Below, piece by piece: positions 38,501 through 50,840 of a stretch of DNA of 64,000 nt. The stretch comes from Nymphaea colorata. Taxonomy: Eukaryota; Streptophyta; Magnoliopsida; Nymphaeales; Nymphaeaceae. The stretch lies in NCBI RefSeq assembly GCF_008831285.2, contig NC_045147.1, forward strand, positions 19,658,581-19,722,580, written 5' to 3'. The notes beneath the pieces were generated by a model. The model searched no databases. It saw only the letters and a list, made by a program, of their open reading frames with translations, and was not told the origin of the DNA. Position numbers and translations under genes: made by a program. How positions within the stretch are numbered: the first letter of the stretch is position 1; the number at the start of each line of letters is the position of its first letter.

Positions 38501-40276
38501 AATGAATAAAGAAAGACACTAAGACACATTAAATATTGCAATTTTCATGTAAACGATAAATAAGACAATATATTGGACCTGTCTCACAAACCGCAGGGAC
38601 CTACTATCTGGGTCAAGGCCACCAATATGAGAAGCTGACATGAAAGCGTAGCCACGTTTTGGCCTCAGTTGTGAGTCCCGCTTGTCAATTTTGTAGACAT
38701 ACTTCACTGAAGAGAGCAAACTATGACCTAGTTGTCTCCTTATTGATTTTGAAGATGCATGAGATGGATCTGCCAGTACGCGCCATGTAAGGTTATATGA
38801 TAAATCATGATGTCTGGTTGAAATCAATCCAAGAGAAAAACCCAAAAGTTGCTCTTTGTAAGATGAGAATTTCAACCAATCCTGTGAAAGCAAGGAAAAT
38901 CTGGCTCTTAGGGGGGTGGATAATCTCCCAAATCTTGGCAATGATAATCCAGCACTAAGTTCTGCAGTTTGATCCCATCCATAGGAACCAGAGCCATCCC
39001 AGATATCTCCATATCCAAGTAAGTTTTTCAACTTCAAGCAACCTTCAACAGACCAAGATCGAGCCTGCAAATGCATTACATATCGCAGTAAAAAACTGTT
39101 TGAAATGAAGTCAAATAGATGCAGACCATGTTACATAGTTTAGGAATCCAACATACTTAAAACGACATAATATGTATGCAGTGAGCACGTCATGTTTGCT
39201 CTGATGTTAACTTCACGAATTATAGAAGGAACTCATTATAATTTACTCGAAAGCAAAGCAAGGCGTGTAAAGTCAATAAGAATATACAAGCAGCCAAATT
39301 CAGGCCGCAACTTATTCAGGTCCGATTAACAACTGAAGCAACTGAAAGTGATTAACAGTCATGATCTTCGGACTATAGAACGTTGTCTTCTCCTCTACGA
39401 CGAAAACCTACTAATGGGCGAAAAAGCCCATGAATTACAGAGAAAGTCATATGCAAGAAGAATTTTCATCAGTCTTTAACAAGTAGATGCATAGACATAC
39501 ACGGTCCCATGGCCCATCCTCACTAGGAAACCGACCAACGATTCTTGCCTTAGCAAAAGGGCGACAAGATTAAAGCACATAACATTCTTCCAAAGTTCTA
39601 GTTCGAACATTAAAAATTGTATTGATTTCACACATGAATACTCTTCAATAACACAAACTAACAACGTCAGCCACCTTCAAGGCTTTACCCACCAACAATT
39701 CGCACCAAGAAAGAGCAAAACACCGCGAAAAAAATCACTATCCACTAATGAAAAATCGGGTCCTACCTCCGGCTTCGAGAAGATACCCAGGTCTCCCCCA
39801 AGCGGGTTCTTGGCTTCCTGAACCTGGACGACGACGTTGGCAGTGCCGGGAAGCCCGGGCGGTCCGTCGTCGAGGGTGATCGACACTGAATCGAATATCT
39901 CCAAGCTGTGCAGCCTCGCATTAGCGATTGTTGCCGCCCGAAGCAGTTCCTGCATGGTGCTGGCCTTCCTCAGCCGCTCCAGCTCCGCTGCGATTACAGA
40001 CTCCTTGGTCTTGGAGTTCCCCTTGATCAGGATATCATGGACACGTATGCTAACCTTCTCGGCCGACAACCTCCTGAACATCCTCTCCAATTTGGCCCTA
40101 TATCTCTCCATTCCTGAACCTGGATCGGCTTCTTCTTCTTCTTCTTCCTCGCCTTCGTTGTCTTCCTCCTCTTCGTCCTCGTCGCCATTGTCTTCTACTT
40201 CTCCTTCTTCTTCGATCTGGGAAGGGAAGGAGGGTTGGTTTTTGGAGGTGGGTGCTTCTTCTTTGGGGAAGCCCAT
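35595..40276 (-). CDS. SAM50-like outer-membrane assembly protein (OMP85 family), 4 exons
   Basis: Inserts beta-barrel proteins into the outer mitochondrial membrane (SAM complex). Exons in coding order: 40276-39767, 39064-38579, 36317-35802, 35678-35595. All junctions are GT-AG and in phase; the product is 531 residues, close to the plant family. Residues about 21-50 are a run of Glu/Asp coded by GAA/GAG repeats. One POTRA-like domain follows (about 73-140: VSIRVHDILIKGNSKTKESVI), then a bacterial-surface-antigen type beta-barrel (SWSVEGCLKLKNLLGYGD to the end). The conserved barrel motifs FFIGGHSSPVCTLNGP and ending in aromatic F-N-F near the C-terminus are present. I chose MGFPKEE (40276); an in-frame ATG at 40324 would add 16 residues. 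The related chloroplast OEP80/TOC75 proteins are alternatives, but the single POTRA and size favour SAM50. Confidence 0.93.
37357..37548. repeat. Two imperfect tandem copies of a ~96-bp unit in SAM50 intron 2
   Basis: The landmark ttttggagaataaa occurs at 37377 and 37473. The flanks also match: gacatca.gatg.atca before it and tagttaaa...taacaaa/gcaaattca after it. The 5' copy also contains a shorter duplication of atcagtatttt. Confidence 0.75.
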
Positions 40277-42199
40277 GAGGGAGAAATGAATACCAGAGAA
40301 AGAGGAGACGAGACCGGAAGGCAAGCCCAGTGTTTATTACTTCTCAAGATCGCCTAAACGTGCTTACCGCCAACTAACTGAGTTAAACGACACGGCTAAA
40401 ACGGCATGAAATTCTTAGTCCCATCGCTGACTCGATGAACACCGAGTTAGATCATAGATGCTGCATAGCTCATATTGATGTTGTTTAACTATTGTTTTTA
40501 TCGATACCATTAGTTATTGGACCGGTCTCTAAATAACTGTTTGTTGCTTCAAAAGGGCTAGACTCAGGAAAATTTTGGCGCCAGTCGCGCATGGTATCAC
40601 TAGAAAAATTGAGCAGCGCCCGGCTAAACATCAAGCGACTGAATTTTTATTTGTAAAGGACAAACATTCGCTCGATTCTGGCTCGAACCATCCTAGAAAA
40701 CTTGAGCAGGGCCCGGCTCGTTAAGTACTTAGGTTGCTTGGCCTAGATCGATGTAATCCTGGTTATAGTGTAGTTAATCTAAATAACATTTACTTAATGA
40801 CTATTCATATTTAGCGATGACTGCTTTTTCATGTTACCGCATTCGACAACTTATTTCATACGTTCTTCGTATGAATGGATCAACTACACCTAAAGCATTG
40901 TGCGTCAAAAATCCAAGGCTAGGTGTTTCCATTTCCTGGAGTGGTGCCTCATATGCCAACCTAAGGGAGTGAGATCTAGGGTTTGTGGGAGCTTGAGGCT
41001 AGAACTTAACTTACGGAGCAAAGGCGCGGTGGTTTGACAAAATATTAAGAACACGAGGGCAGTGAGAGATCTAAGACATATTTGCTAAATATTCTCTCGA
41101 GGACTGATGGGTGATGCATAATAAGTTCAAAAGTTTCAAATGGATGGTAAGGTTGGAAGGTGGGAACACAAATGATCCAATCGAGAGGCTGTTAGGTGTA
41201 GCAGAGGAAATGGGATAACAGTCAATTTTCCTTTTGATCATTGGGCAACGGTCTTTCATTGCATTGCTGGTAGAGTGCGCTCAAAAGGTGATCCTCGATT
41301 CCCTTTTTACCTAATGTGAAGGCTGCGGTAAATGTGAAGAACGCAGATACGCTGGACTCATCTTCAGGTAGCTCCTCAATGCACTATGAGCCCTTCAGCT
41401 TTGTATGTTCCATGTTCTATCAAAAGAATTGTGGCCGCTTCTAAGTATGCCGAGGGATGAAATTATATGGGTAGGATCAGAAAAACGTTCTTCCTGCTTG
41501 ACCAATAGAATGATGAACGAAAGAAGTGTCGGATCATTTTGATGCCTTCTCATTAATTTGGAAACTAGTTATCTTATTGAAGGCTTCAACAACCTCCTGT
41601 TTTGCAGTATACCGCATTGGTGTGTATGGAACCAGTTCCTGGAAAACTGTAAGCCCACGAGAAGCTGAAATCGAACCTCCTGGTCCAACTACCAGAATGA
41701 GGTTACAATACTTTAATCAAGTAAACTTAAGTTTATACATACTCTTTTTTCTGTACACACCTACCCAAATTTTCTAAAATTCACCATACTAATACGCGCT
41801 TCCCTGTGCCCGAACACATACTCGTGCTTATGTAACTTTACAGCATATCGATTGAACTATTAAATCTCATCTCAATTACTGTTTCGGATGTACAGGTTAA
41901 ATATTTCTGTTGGGAAAAACTGAAGGTCATTATGGGACAAAAAGGAATAAGAAAAAAACATAAAAAGTTTATAAAATAAAAAACATTTCGGGTTTACATT
42001 TTTTGGTATGAAAAAAGTAGCACTGTTTATGGGAAAGAAAAGTACATACGAGTAATAGTGTCCATGACTAAACTGGAACAATCATTCGATGATTACGAAG
42101 CATCATTGCAATTGGTCTATTGAAAAGAATACGCAAAGAAAGACACGCAGATGTGCGCATAAACACGCACACATGCAGGTGGATCTATCAGGTGGTCTA
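40277..42199. other. Spacer between the SAM50 and RALF-like genes
   Basis: No gene is supported. The part next to 40276 is the SAM50 leader and promoter. Between about 40560 and 40740 lies sequence with repeated 'cccggct.' and 'cttgagcagggcccggct' blocks, resembling degraded transposable-element DNA. A minus-strand stretch around 41580-41700 stays open for about 40 codons, between an ag at about 41698 and 41559. I do not recognise its product, and the splice context is ambiguous. Confidence 0.5.
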
Positions 42200-42418
42200 C
42201 TATTTGTTTCCACGAGCGCAGCGAGTCTCCATGTCACAACCCCGGCGATAAGGTTTGGCCGGAGGATCTGTCGGACACTTCCCTTCCGCGCACGGTTCGT
42301 CGTCTCTCCCTATTGCCGGGTAGCTGATTTTTCCGTTTTGGCTGGCCGCCGTCGCTTCTGCAGCGACCAGGAGGAGGACGAGGAGAAACACACTGAATGG
42401 GCGAGCGCTCTTGGCCAT
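42200..42418 (-). CDS. RALF-like secreted signalling peptide precursor
   Basis: Rapid alkalinization factors are secreted cysteine-rich peptides that bind FERONIA-type receptor kinases and LLG proteins at the cell surface to control growth, fertilisation and immunity (family knowledge). This intronless 72-residue frame has a strong signal peptide (residues 1-24, LLVLLLVAA core). The mature part carries the hallmark segments K-I-S-Y (30-33), 'PYRRGC' (56-61) and a C-terminal 'RC' (66-67). Four cysteines at 43, 48, 61 and 67 match the two disulfides of RALFs. There is no propeptide with an RRxL cleavage site, so it resembles the short RALF subgroup. The Cys1-Cys2 spacing is unusually tight (C-x4-C), and the usual YYNC between them is missing. 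The motif combination makes RALF identity likely; receptor use is unknown. Confidence 0.82.
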   Translation of the reverse strand: MAKSARPFSVFLLVLLLVAAEATAASQNGKISYPAIGRDDEPCAEGKCPTDPPAKPYRRGCDMETRCARGNK

Positions 42419-43262
42419 TGCTTTACTCTTCAGTGTTTTTCTCTCTTTGAACTTTGAAGAACTTGATGAAGGTTGTGGACAGTAACTAGTGGTACGCGCG
42501 GGCTCTATAGTTGGACTCTGGCTCTTGCGATAATAATATTGTTACTGGAATCTAAGAAATGATCAGAAACGGAGAAGAAGAACTGAGAGACCTTTTTCTC
42601 TTTGTTTCAACTTGTATAAATGTTGACAGGAAATGATCATCTGTAAACGTACATTGGCGATCAGCCACACAAAGGAGGTGAATTGCTGTTCATTGCGATA
42701 TGCTTACAATAGGCACAATGCTGAATTCGAGGACCTTTTCCCATCCTCTGGTGATCGAGTCAAACGGCGGAAACCATTCGGAACCAAGAAATAGATGAAC
42801 TGGTTCATAATAGAATTGTAAACCTAAATTACGAAAGGTTCCTCACTTTCTTGATTTGTGGTTCAGGTTTCATTTATTTATCAACAAGACCTGCAGTTTT
42901 AAGAACAGTACTGGAGGAGGTGAGAGGTCGACTTGATTTCGAGGGTGAGAGAACTGAACTTGCATGAATCTCCTAAGCATAACAGAACAAGTGAAGCAGG
43001 GAGCCACGTAATTGTTGCAGAAACAGAAATCATAACTTCATCTTGTATCTATTTTACTAAGATACCAAGAAAAATTTGCATCCGAGTAAGTTGAGCAATT
43101 TATATCTGAAAGTGGCTGAGGCTATGACTGAGCGCTAAGGATACCGACAAAGACGCAGACAATCCACAAAGCAACATCCAAAAATTTCACGGTGTATGTG
43201 GAGGATGTTCCCTGTTTTAGGATTAAACATGGCATCCCTACTATTAATGAAAAACAAAATGT

Positions 43263-43322
<60 letters not shown>

Positions 43323-44933
43323 TTTACGCGATTATGAATTAGAGCTTCCTCCATAAACTAAATTATGTAATATGCCATACGATGTGAACTTGATCGAGTC
43401 ATGCATACTTGTAAAAGCATTTAACCCTTGATGGCTTTCCATATCTTTTAAGTTGGTTAAAGGAACAGAGGTGCAAATAATAATCACTAAAGGAATGAGA
43501 GAAAAGAGAAACAAAGAATACCAATATCAAAGAAAAGGGAAAACGAAGCATAACCATCGGTTTCTAGAATGTTATATGAAATCATATTCAGTGATTCGAG
43601 TTAAGTTGATTTTAATCATGAGATCAAAACCCACATAAATGATTACTTGCACATAATCGGATAGACATCCTTGCAAAACACACTTTCAACTTACCTTTTT
43701 TAACGTCTCATTTTCTACATTAACATGGCTCTGAATGCACATCCAACATATGCGCGGAATATCTAAGAACTGTAATAAAAAAAGCGGGCTTTGAAGATTC
43801 GTCATATGCAAACAGTAAGGGATTTAAGCATAAAACCAGTTATTTTTTTTAATAATGAATTGAAGCTGACTATATGCGTTCCCTTGATTCCTTAATGAAT
43901 TGGAACCTCATCAATAAACAAAAATTATTACATTGACAGTTTATGGGATGATACAATTCTTCCCTTTTCAAGGCTTCAACCGCAACCTGAAACCGGTTTA
44001 ACGAGTGTTGCTTTAATCCTCTAAACATCCAATCAAAAGACATGAAAAGAATCCTCTTTCCTAATTATTAGTTCGGAAACAATGATTTAACTGTTTATAG
44101 AAGAGCAAGACCGATACATCGACCTACACCTGCAGTTTGTATCCTCATAGGAACTCAGAAGTATGGCCCCGACAAGCCGTGCCCGTCTTCCGATGGTGGC
44201 GCTTTAAGGAACTCACGGCCCTCGTGGCATTCGACATTGTTAAATGGCAGCATCGAATGTGATATCTCCAACACTTCATCGTGCTATTAACGGGCAAACT
44301 CCATAATCATGCATCTTTTGGCATCAACTGACTCAGGGCACAGTTGCATGTACAAGAGCAATCAGAACCATGGTTCTACTGCCTCGACCAGTGGCTGAGA
44401 TTGTCATCTCATGGATGATAGCGCTGTGCAAAAGTCACTGCGATGTAATGTTCGAAGAAAACAGATTCAAAGTAACCTTTGTTCAGATGATTTGGTCTAA
44501 CTGCGAGGATACACAAACCTTTTAAAGTTTGATCCGCCCTAGAAAAGTACATAATAAACCCAAGAATTTAGAATAAGCAAGAATAAGTGACACATAAATC
44601 AATAATCCTTTTACTTTGACAAAGACCTGAGGATGAGAGGATCAGACATGAGATACAGCAATCTCGAAATGGACACAATTTCATTGGACGATTTCATGCG
44701 TAATGGATGCGTAAAGACAGACCAGACCCATCAACAGTTCATGGAGCAATGTGCATCAAAATGGCAGAGCACAGCAAATTGGCGATTGGCACCTCAGCAA
44801 ATAATCAGAAAGACGACGTTACGCATATGTTACAAGAGCCCAAGCACCTGCTCCCAGACTAATCTCTAACAATTTCTAGACCAGCAAAGACAAAATAAAC
44901 TGACCAAGTACCAGAACCACACGAAGTTTCAAC
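42419..44933. other. Spacer between the RALF-like gene and importin beta-1
   Basis: The left part is the RALF-like promoter; a weak TATA-like ctataga occurs on the minus strand near 42505-42511. The right part (about 44400-44933) should contain the importin 3' untranslated region. The middle holds a (TA)n(GA)n tract at 43266-43322 and no recognisable gene. Confidence 0.55.
43266..43322. repeat. (TA)n(GA)n microsatellite
   Basis: About 34 bp of TA repeats followed directly by about 23 bp of AG repeats, in the spacer upstream of the RALF-like gene. Confidence 0.95.
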
Positions 44934-47791
44934 TCATGAAACTAGAACGCGGCTGATGGCATTTTGTGCCCAAGATGCTGTTTCCTTGAGTTGTGCATCT
45001 TCAGATTCCAAGCATTCACCGAGGAATTCTATGTAGAAGGTCGAGCCCTTGAATAGCATTGAAGTACTCACACCAAGAGTATCTGCTAGGTCGCCCAACA
45101 CACCTACAGCAGCTTTGGTCACACTTTCATCCCTATACAGAGAGAATAGGGGTATAATTAGCTGCTAATAATGGAGACTAAAAAATACACAATTACCCCA
45201 TTACATGTTTATGCATGTCTAAATTTTGCGCTAAATGTAGACCAATTCATGTGTGGGACCAAGAAAACGTCCCCAATACAAAAAAGAAAAAGGGGGTATA
45301 TAAGATTTCCGCTCATATACAAGTAGGAAATAGCACATAGAGCTGCATACCTGTCCTTGTCTTGGAAAACCGCCTCTATGAACTGCAGGAGATGGCTTGC
45401 ATAGGGCATCATCAGTTCTGCTTTTGAATTCTTAAAACCTTGCAAGATTCCTGAATATGCTTCAAAAATGCCTCGTCTTAGTTGATTCCCGTAATCGATC
45501 ATCTCCTCATCTTGGCCACCCAGCCTAGCACATACTTCAGATGCACCTTGCAACATGGGCATGGCATAAGGAAGATACTTCTCGAAATTCTGTTCAATGG
45601 CCAGAGCAATATCCCCAAAGCAGGAAAAAATTGGAGGCTTTACTGATCGATGCAACATGCTGCTTGAAAGATCTTTGAGGAGGTGGGTCATGATGCCATC
45701 GCAGTACTTGATAACCTTGTCGTCCAGTGCACGGCAAATATCCCCAACAACCCCAACTGATATGGCACAAACTTGATATTCTTCAAAGTTTTGTAAACCC
45801 ATCTCCAGGTACTTGTAAAACTCTGGCATGTATTTGTCAAACTCAGGACCAGTAGCATATGCCAACGATCCAATAGCAAGCATTGCTTCTTCATGAACAG
45901 TGGTACTCCTGCAGCCAAACACCCCAAGGAACAGACTCATAATTCTGTCTGCTGCCTGGAGAATAGCAGCTTTTGTAGCATCAGATGCACTTAACTTCTG
46001 GATGATAACCTGGATAACACCACAAAGCGACGCTTGCAGGTCACCTTGCTTTTCTCTGTCGTCTGAAGAGATGATCTGCATTTTCATTGTCTGCTCTAAT
46101 CTATCCATTATAACAGGAAGCAACTGTTCAATCATTTTAGCATCTTCCGAAAGGTTTGAACATCTTATAATTTCATTCAACGTTTCATAAGCAGACGACC
46201 TGAGGCGAGAATCAGCAGCATCTTTCCTGTCAGCTACAGAAAGGAGAGCACTGATCATTTCATGAAGATATGGTGACAGGGTCATGGGAACCGCTGAGTC
46301 TTCAAAACCCTGGGCAAGGAAGTAAAGTGCGCCACAGACCTTTTCAGCAACATTGGGTGCATCCTGCAAGCTCTTCAGCAAAACTCCTAGAATCTGCTGC
46401 AGATTTGAGGGAGATATTACTGATGACTTCAGGTCAGGGGCATGTAGTAGTTCAAATATCCTACTAAGGGTCCAAGCTGTGGTATCCTTAACATGGCTAT
46501 TCTGATCCTGCATCAAAGCGGTGAGCATGAACGGCAAACCCATCTGAACAAGTGGTGCAAGCTTTTCAAGGGATGGCCCTTCAAGGATGGAACCAAAAGC
46601 ATATGTAGCCGCCTCTCTACAGTGCCAATCAGGCTTTGTAATGTTCTGTTCAACAAATGGAATCACAAGGGGTACAATATCATCACCCACAGTTCTGGCC
46701 ACAAGACCCAAGCAGGTTCCCCCAGCCATTGCAAGATTCCAGGCACCCTCATCCTGATCCTGATCTTCTTCCTGTTTTGTTAGTGTCTCAAGCAGCAAGG
46801 GAACGAGCACTGGCAATGCCTGCTTTATAAAGTGAGAATGAGGAGCGCTGGAATAATCATCATCACCCATTTCACATTCTTCCTGAATTTCAATCTCTTC
46901 ATCACAAATGGAACTCCAAAACTCCACTGCCTGAAGGGCAACAGGTTCTTCATCACTTCTTATGGCATTGGAGGTCAGCTCAAAAAGGCTCTGCATATAA
47001 GGAGCAAGCACCTCATAGTAGGTAGACGAGATAGAGACCAAGCACTCAAACGCAGCTAGCCTTATATCATTCTCCTTTGAGAGTGCAGCCTCACATATCA
47101 TTTTCATTATGTAACTCCTCTCCATCTCATTCTCAAAATTGGTCTGGGCAAAATCAAGTGCATTATACAGCGCCCTGGTTGCAGAAAGCCTGACACTGCT
47201 GTTAGATTCATTTTGACTCATTCCTTGAACAACAGCAGTAAGAACAGAATTCACTTGATCCTGTTCAAGGTCTTGAGGAGAAACTTCCTCACAAACATAG
47301 CCAAGGGTCTCCAGAGTTGCCTGTTTTAGCCAAGTCACAATATTTTCTTGCTGATTCTGAGGTGCAGACGTCATGTTAGCAAGAAGACGACCAATAAGCT
47401 CAGGCCATTCTTTTCTAGGAATCTCAATGGCCGCAATCTTTGCGATGACCTGAGACGAAGTATGTCTTGCTTCCTGTGTGGATGAGGCAAGGGTTCTTAA
47501 CAGCAGGTCTTTGATCTGCAACTTGAGAGATGGATCTAGAGCAACCCATTTTTGCAGAAGCTCCTCCTTTCTAGTAGCCTCCTTTGCGTCCAAGGAGTTC
47601 TTCAAGATAATACCAGCTAACCGTCTGCTCTCCACAGGCTTCTCGTCACTTGAGAGTTCGACAGACAGCGACAGAAGAAAAATTGGGAGGTTTTGCTCTT
47701 GGAATTGCTTAAGATTGTCTTCAGCAATCTTTCGGATGTTTGCATCCGGGGATTGTGCATTCAATAGAGCCTGAGTGATCTCCAACGCCAT
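44934..47791 (-). CDS. KPNB1: Importin subunit beta-1, 2 coding exons
   Basis: Karyopherin that carries proteins with classical nuclear localisation signals into the nucleus. It works with importin alpha and Ran-GTP and docks on FG nucleoporins. Coding exons: 47791-45351 (2441 bp) and 45132-44934; the junction is GT-AG, splits an Arg codon and is in phase. The product is 879 residues, against about 870 in Arabidopsis. The N-terminus MALEITQALLNAQSPDANIRKIAEDNLKQFQ is the importin-beta N-terminal domain. The rest is a continuous solenoid of HEAT repeats, including an acidic stretch near residue 310 and the typical 'GPEFDKYMPEFYKYLEMGLQNFEEYQVCAISVGVVGDI'. Upstream is a 5'UTR intron (47793-48614). 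Arabidopsis KPNB1 affects abscisic-acid and drought response (family knowledge). Confidence 0.97.
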
Positions 47792-47792
47792 T

Positions 47793-48614
47793 CTTTACAG
47801 ACCAGAAAAAAAAAATCAAACCCCGCTTTCAGACCTTTCTTAAAACCAATGACACATGACCACCATTACGAGAATACTAATTCAATAAAAACGAACAAGA
47901 AAATGGAAAGAAAATATTCACAAACTGAAAACAAAATGGCCAATCCCACCATACTAATAGAACAATGACATTCCCATAGGCCACGCAGAAGACTTAGAAC
48001 AAAGCAAGGCACCACAAAAGAAAACGGATTTCTAATACAAACTAAACCTTAGTGTAAAAAGACAAAAAAGGTGAGAAAAAAACATAATCCCTTTCAGCAA
48101 AATATAATGGCGAAGGGAGATGAATCAACGATACTTCCCGCGTACACGGATGATCCCAACATCACAAAAAAAAAACGTATTAAAAAGACCTTAATTTAGT
48201 TGCAGGAACACGATAGACAGAAGAAAAAAAAATGAGGAACAACAAAAGTCCGACGCCATTTCCCCATAACCCCACAAGACAAGACCAAGCTTCTTCACAA
48301 GAAAGAACGATTCGACAACTGCCATAGAACAAAAACCCCGAGTTTCATAGAAACCCCCCGCTAATCGATTCAGAAAACCCTCATCGCGAGAGGAGACGGA
48401 GCAAGAATCTCAATAAAATAGACAAATAGGTAGTACCGCAACCATCAAATACAACCACGCAACAGGACAGAGGAAGAAAATAACAAGCTCGATCCTATGG
48501 CTCCAACTACGGAAATTCCACTAGGGCTGCCACCCAGAAAAATGAAAACGAGAGCATCCAAAAACAAAATGGAAAAGAGAAACTGGTATTGGTCGAAACA
48601 AAAGAACTGATTAC
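47793..48614 (-). other. Probable intron in the importin beta-1 5' untranslated region
   Basis: On the minus strand a donor ctgaag/gtaatcag sits at 48614, and a pyrimidine-rich acceptor (ttttttttttctggtctgtaaag) ends two bases before the ATG. The interval is A/T-rich and has no long open frame. Leader introns of this kind are common in highly expressed plant housekeeping genes. Confidence 0.6.
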
Positions 48615-48687
48615 CTTCAGCAGCGACTGTCCCTCGCGAGAAGAAGAGAGATAGAGGGACGACCCCGATCTATAGAGAGAGGAGTGA

Positions 48688-48716
48688 GAGTGAGAGAGAG
48701 AGAGAGACAGAGAGGG
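48688..48716. repeat. GA-rich microsatellite in the importin beta-1 leader
   Basis: The plus strand reads gagagagagagagagacagagagg, giving a CT-rich tract in the transcript leader on the minus strand. Pyrimidine-rich leaders near transcription start are common in plant genes. Confidence 0.7.
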
Positions 48717-48847
48717 TTTTGTGAAAGAAGGGTTTCGTATTATACTGGGGAAGAGCGTAGGCGGAAGATCTAGGCTTAGGGGTCGCGCGATATGGAGGGA
48801 TGGGATTCGTCGAGGCGACGCGGTGGAAGGATCTCAGCCGTTGGATT

Positions 48848-48858
48848 CTTTTATATAG
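48848..48858 (-). promoter_or_regulatory. Candidate TATA box of importin beta-1
   Basis: The minus strand reads ctatataaaag, close to the plant TATA consensus. A transcription start around 48815-48825 would give a leader exon of roughly 200 bp ending at 48615. A telo-box (aaaccctaa) lies about 180 bp further upstream at 49027-49035. Confidence 0.55.
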
Positions 48859-50630
48859 GGCTTTCGAAATGGTGGAAGGAGCGGGAGGGGGGACGGCACT
48901 CACACCACTCTCTCTCTCTCTCACTCAAAGAGAGGGGCGGGATGGCTCCACGGGCAGGGGGGAGAGTGCTGCCCGAGCTGCCCGAGATACGGAGGCCGTC
49001 TTCTCCATCCCACCAACGCACATAAAAAACCCTAATTTTTTTTTTCTTTTAAATGAAATGAGGGAGAAAAACTGCCCCTTGCCTTTTCAGCACCATTCGC
49101 CCGCTTGCTCTCAGAATTAGATGCCGTCTCGGTCTCACCACATCATGGGCTAGCTGGTCCCAATGTGGGTCGGGTATTATCCAAATTTAGCAGTTCGGAC
49201 CTGGATCCTTTTCTAGAAGGGGGGTCAATCCACCGATGACCGAGTTACTATTGGCAAGATAATGTACTTTATTTTTTATATATATATCGAAAATAAAATG
49301 TAGGGATAATGATACAAGATTATAAGAGCAGCACCAAAATCCAAAACAAGAGCATAAGCCTGGGTATTGGATCGACATTACAAGCTTTGAGTCCGAAAAG
49401 GACCTTTGATGCTTTCTGGTTAATAGCTACTAGTTTTCTTAGCCTAGCAACCTTATACGCCAAGGAACACCACCTCTATCTTTTTTTTTTTTTTTTGCTT
49501 GCGCGAGAGGTTACCCACTACCAAAGCTTAAGCTTCTCCCTTCCTTACGTTTCTAGGGGTTGCGTGGTGGTTAGGGTAAAGCCAAAACACCTTCAACTTG
49601 TCTCTACATCACAACATGAGACAGCCCTACAGCAATTATATACAAACAACTTAAGTCTACCATCATTTTTACTTGATCCATCCATCATGAGCAAAAAAAG
49701 AGAGGATATTAGTACATGTAAAGGGAATGATAGAGTGATTGAATGGTTGGTGTTGCCAGGCCACGTGACCGTGATTTTACAACGTTTATAAAAGCCTCTT
49801 AAATAAGCCATTTTGAAGTGTTAAAAAGGAAAATCGAAGACGTGAAAATTTGAAGGACGTAATACGAACTTAATTCACAGGGAAATATGTGGTGGCAATT
49901 GTAGCAGTCGACCGCATGGATTAAAATGGGGACGAAAATTTTGAGAATTTGGCTCATGTAACCTGTATCGTATCCTGGTCTATAGTTATTTTAAGAAGTC
50001 AACTCCCAACACAATGAGTTGGATTGAGACTCATTCTGTTTGGATACGAGGTTCACAGTTTCGGAGTGATTCGCTAGGTGGCCAGGTTAATTTATTTGTG
50101 ATGAGAGGCAGACTCTGCTCTTATAAATGTGGATGACTTCAAAATAGATTTATATTAAGCTAATAATGTGCCAAGTGGTTTATAAGCCTTTTAAATGCAA
50201 AGTAAAATTACCATAAAGCTGCGTTTGATTGCAAGGAAGAATTTAACATGGTAAATTTTTTTGAAAAAAAATATAGAATAAAATTTAACTCTCTTTTGAT
50301 TTGAGGCCTTGTTTGATTGCAGGAAAACTGTGTTTGTTTTTTGCAAGCCAAAAAAACATAAAGCTTAACATCCGTATAGATTTTCCTCTGCTCTTTATTA
50401 GCAGTCAATTTGGTAGATAAAAATAGAGAACCATTTTAAATGTAAAATCTAAAACATACTCCTGCTACCTCACATCTGGTAGCCACATAGGAAGTGAAGA
50501 AGTAGACATAATTCAGAGCGAGAGACCGGCATTCAAGAGGAGTTCACGAGTTACATGAGTGCAGCAAATATTTTGGTTCCAAGCGCTATAGGCAGTTTAA
50601 ATTATAACATCTGTATCACTGTACAGAGGG

Positions 50631-50796
50631 AGAGGGCTTTGACACAGAGGAGAGGGCTTCAACAAAGAGGGAGTAGAGGGCTTCGACAACGGATAGGGCT
50701 GTGTGAGAGAGAGAGAGAGAGCAGAGTAGAGGGCTTTGACATAGAGGGAGTAGAGGGCTTCGACACATGGGGAGTAAAGGGCTTCAACAGGGAGAT
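50631..50796 (+). repeat. 24-bp minisatellite, six imperfect units
   Basis: Units start at 50631, 50651, 50675, 50728, 50752 and 50776 with the pattern agagggcttygacamagagggagt. The fourth unit is separated from the third by an (AG)n insertion. The array is inside the element at 50305-51020. Confidence 0.85.
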
Positions 50797-50840
50797 GAGG
50801 AAGAGGACGACAGAGCCCTAACGACTCTCAAAAATATCCA

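Noticed and set aside
39837-40289. Plus-strand open frame of 150 codons, Ser-rich
   Set aside because: It is the mirror of the acidic GAA/GAG tract of SAM50 exon 1 on the opposite strand.
45688-47774. Several 65-98-codon frames on both strands within the importin beta-1 exon
   Set aside because: All overlap a single 2.4-kb open exon with strong family identity and are frame shadows.
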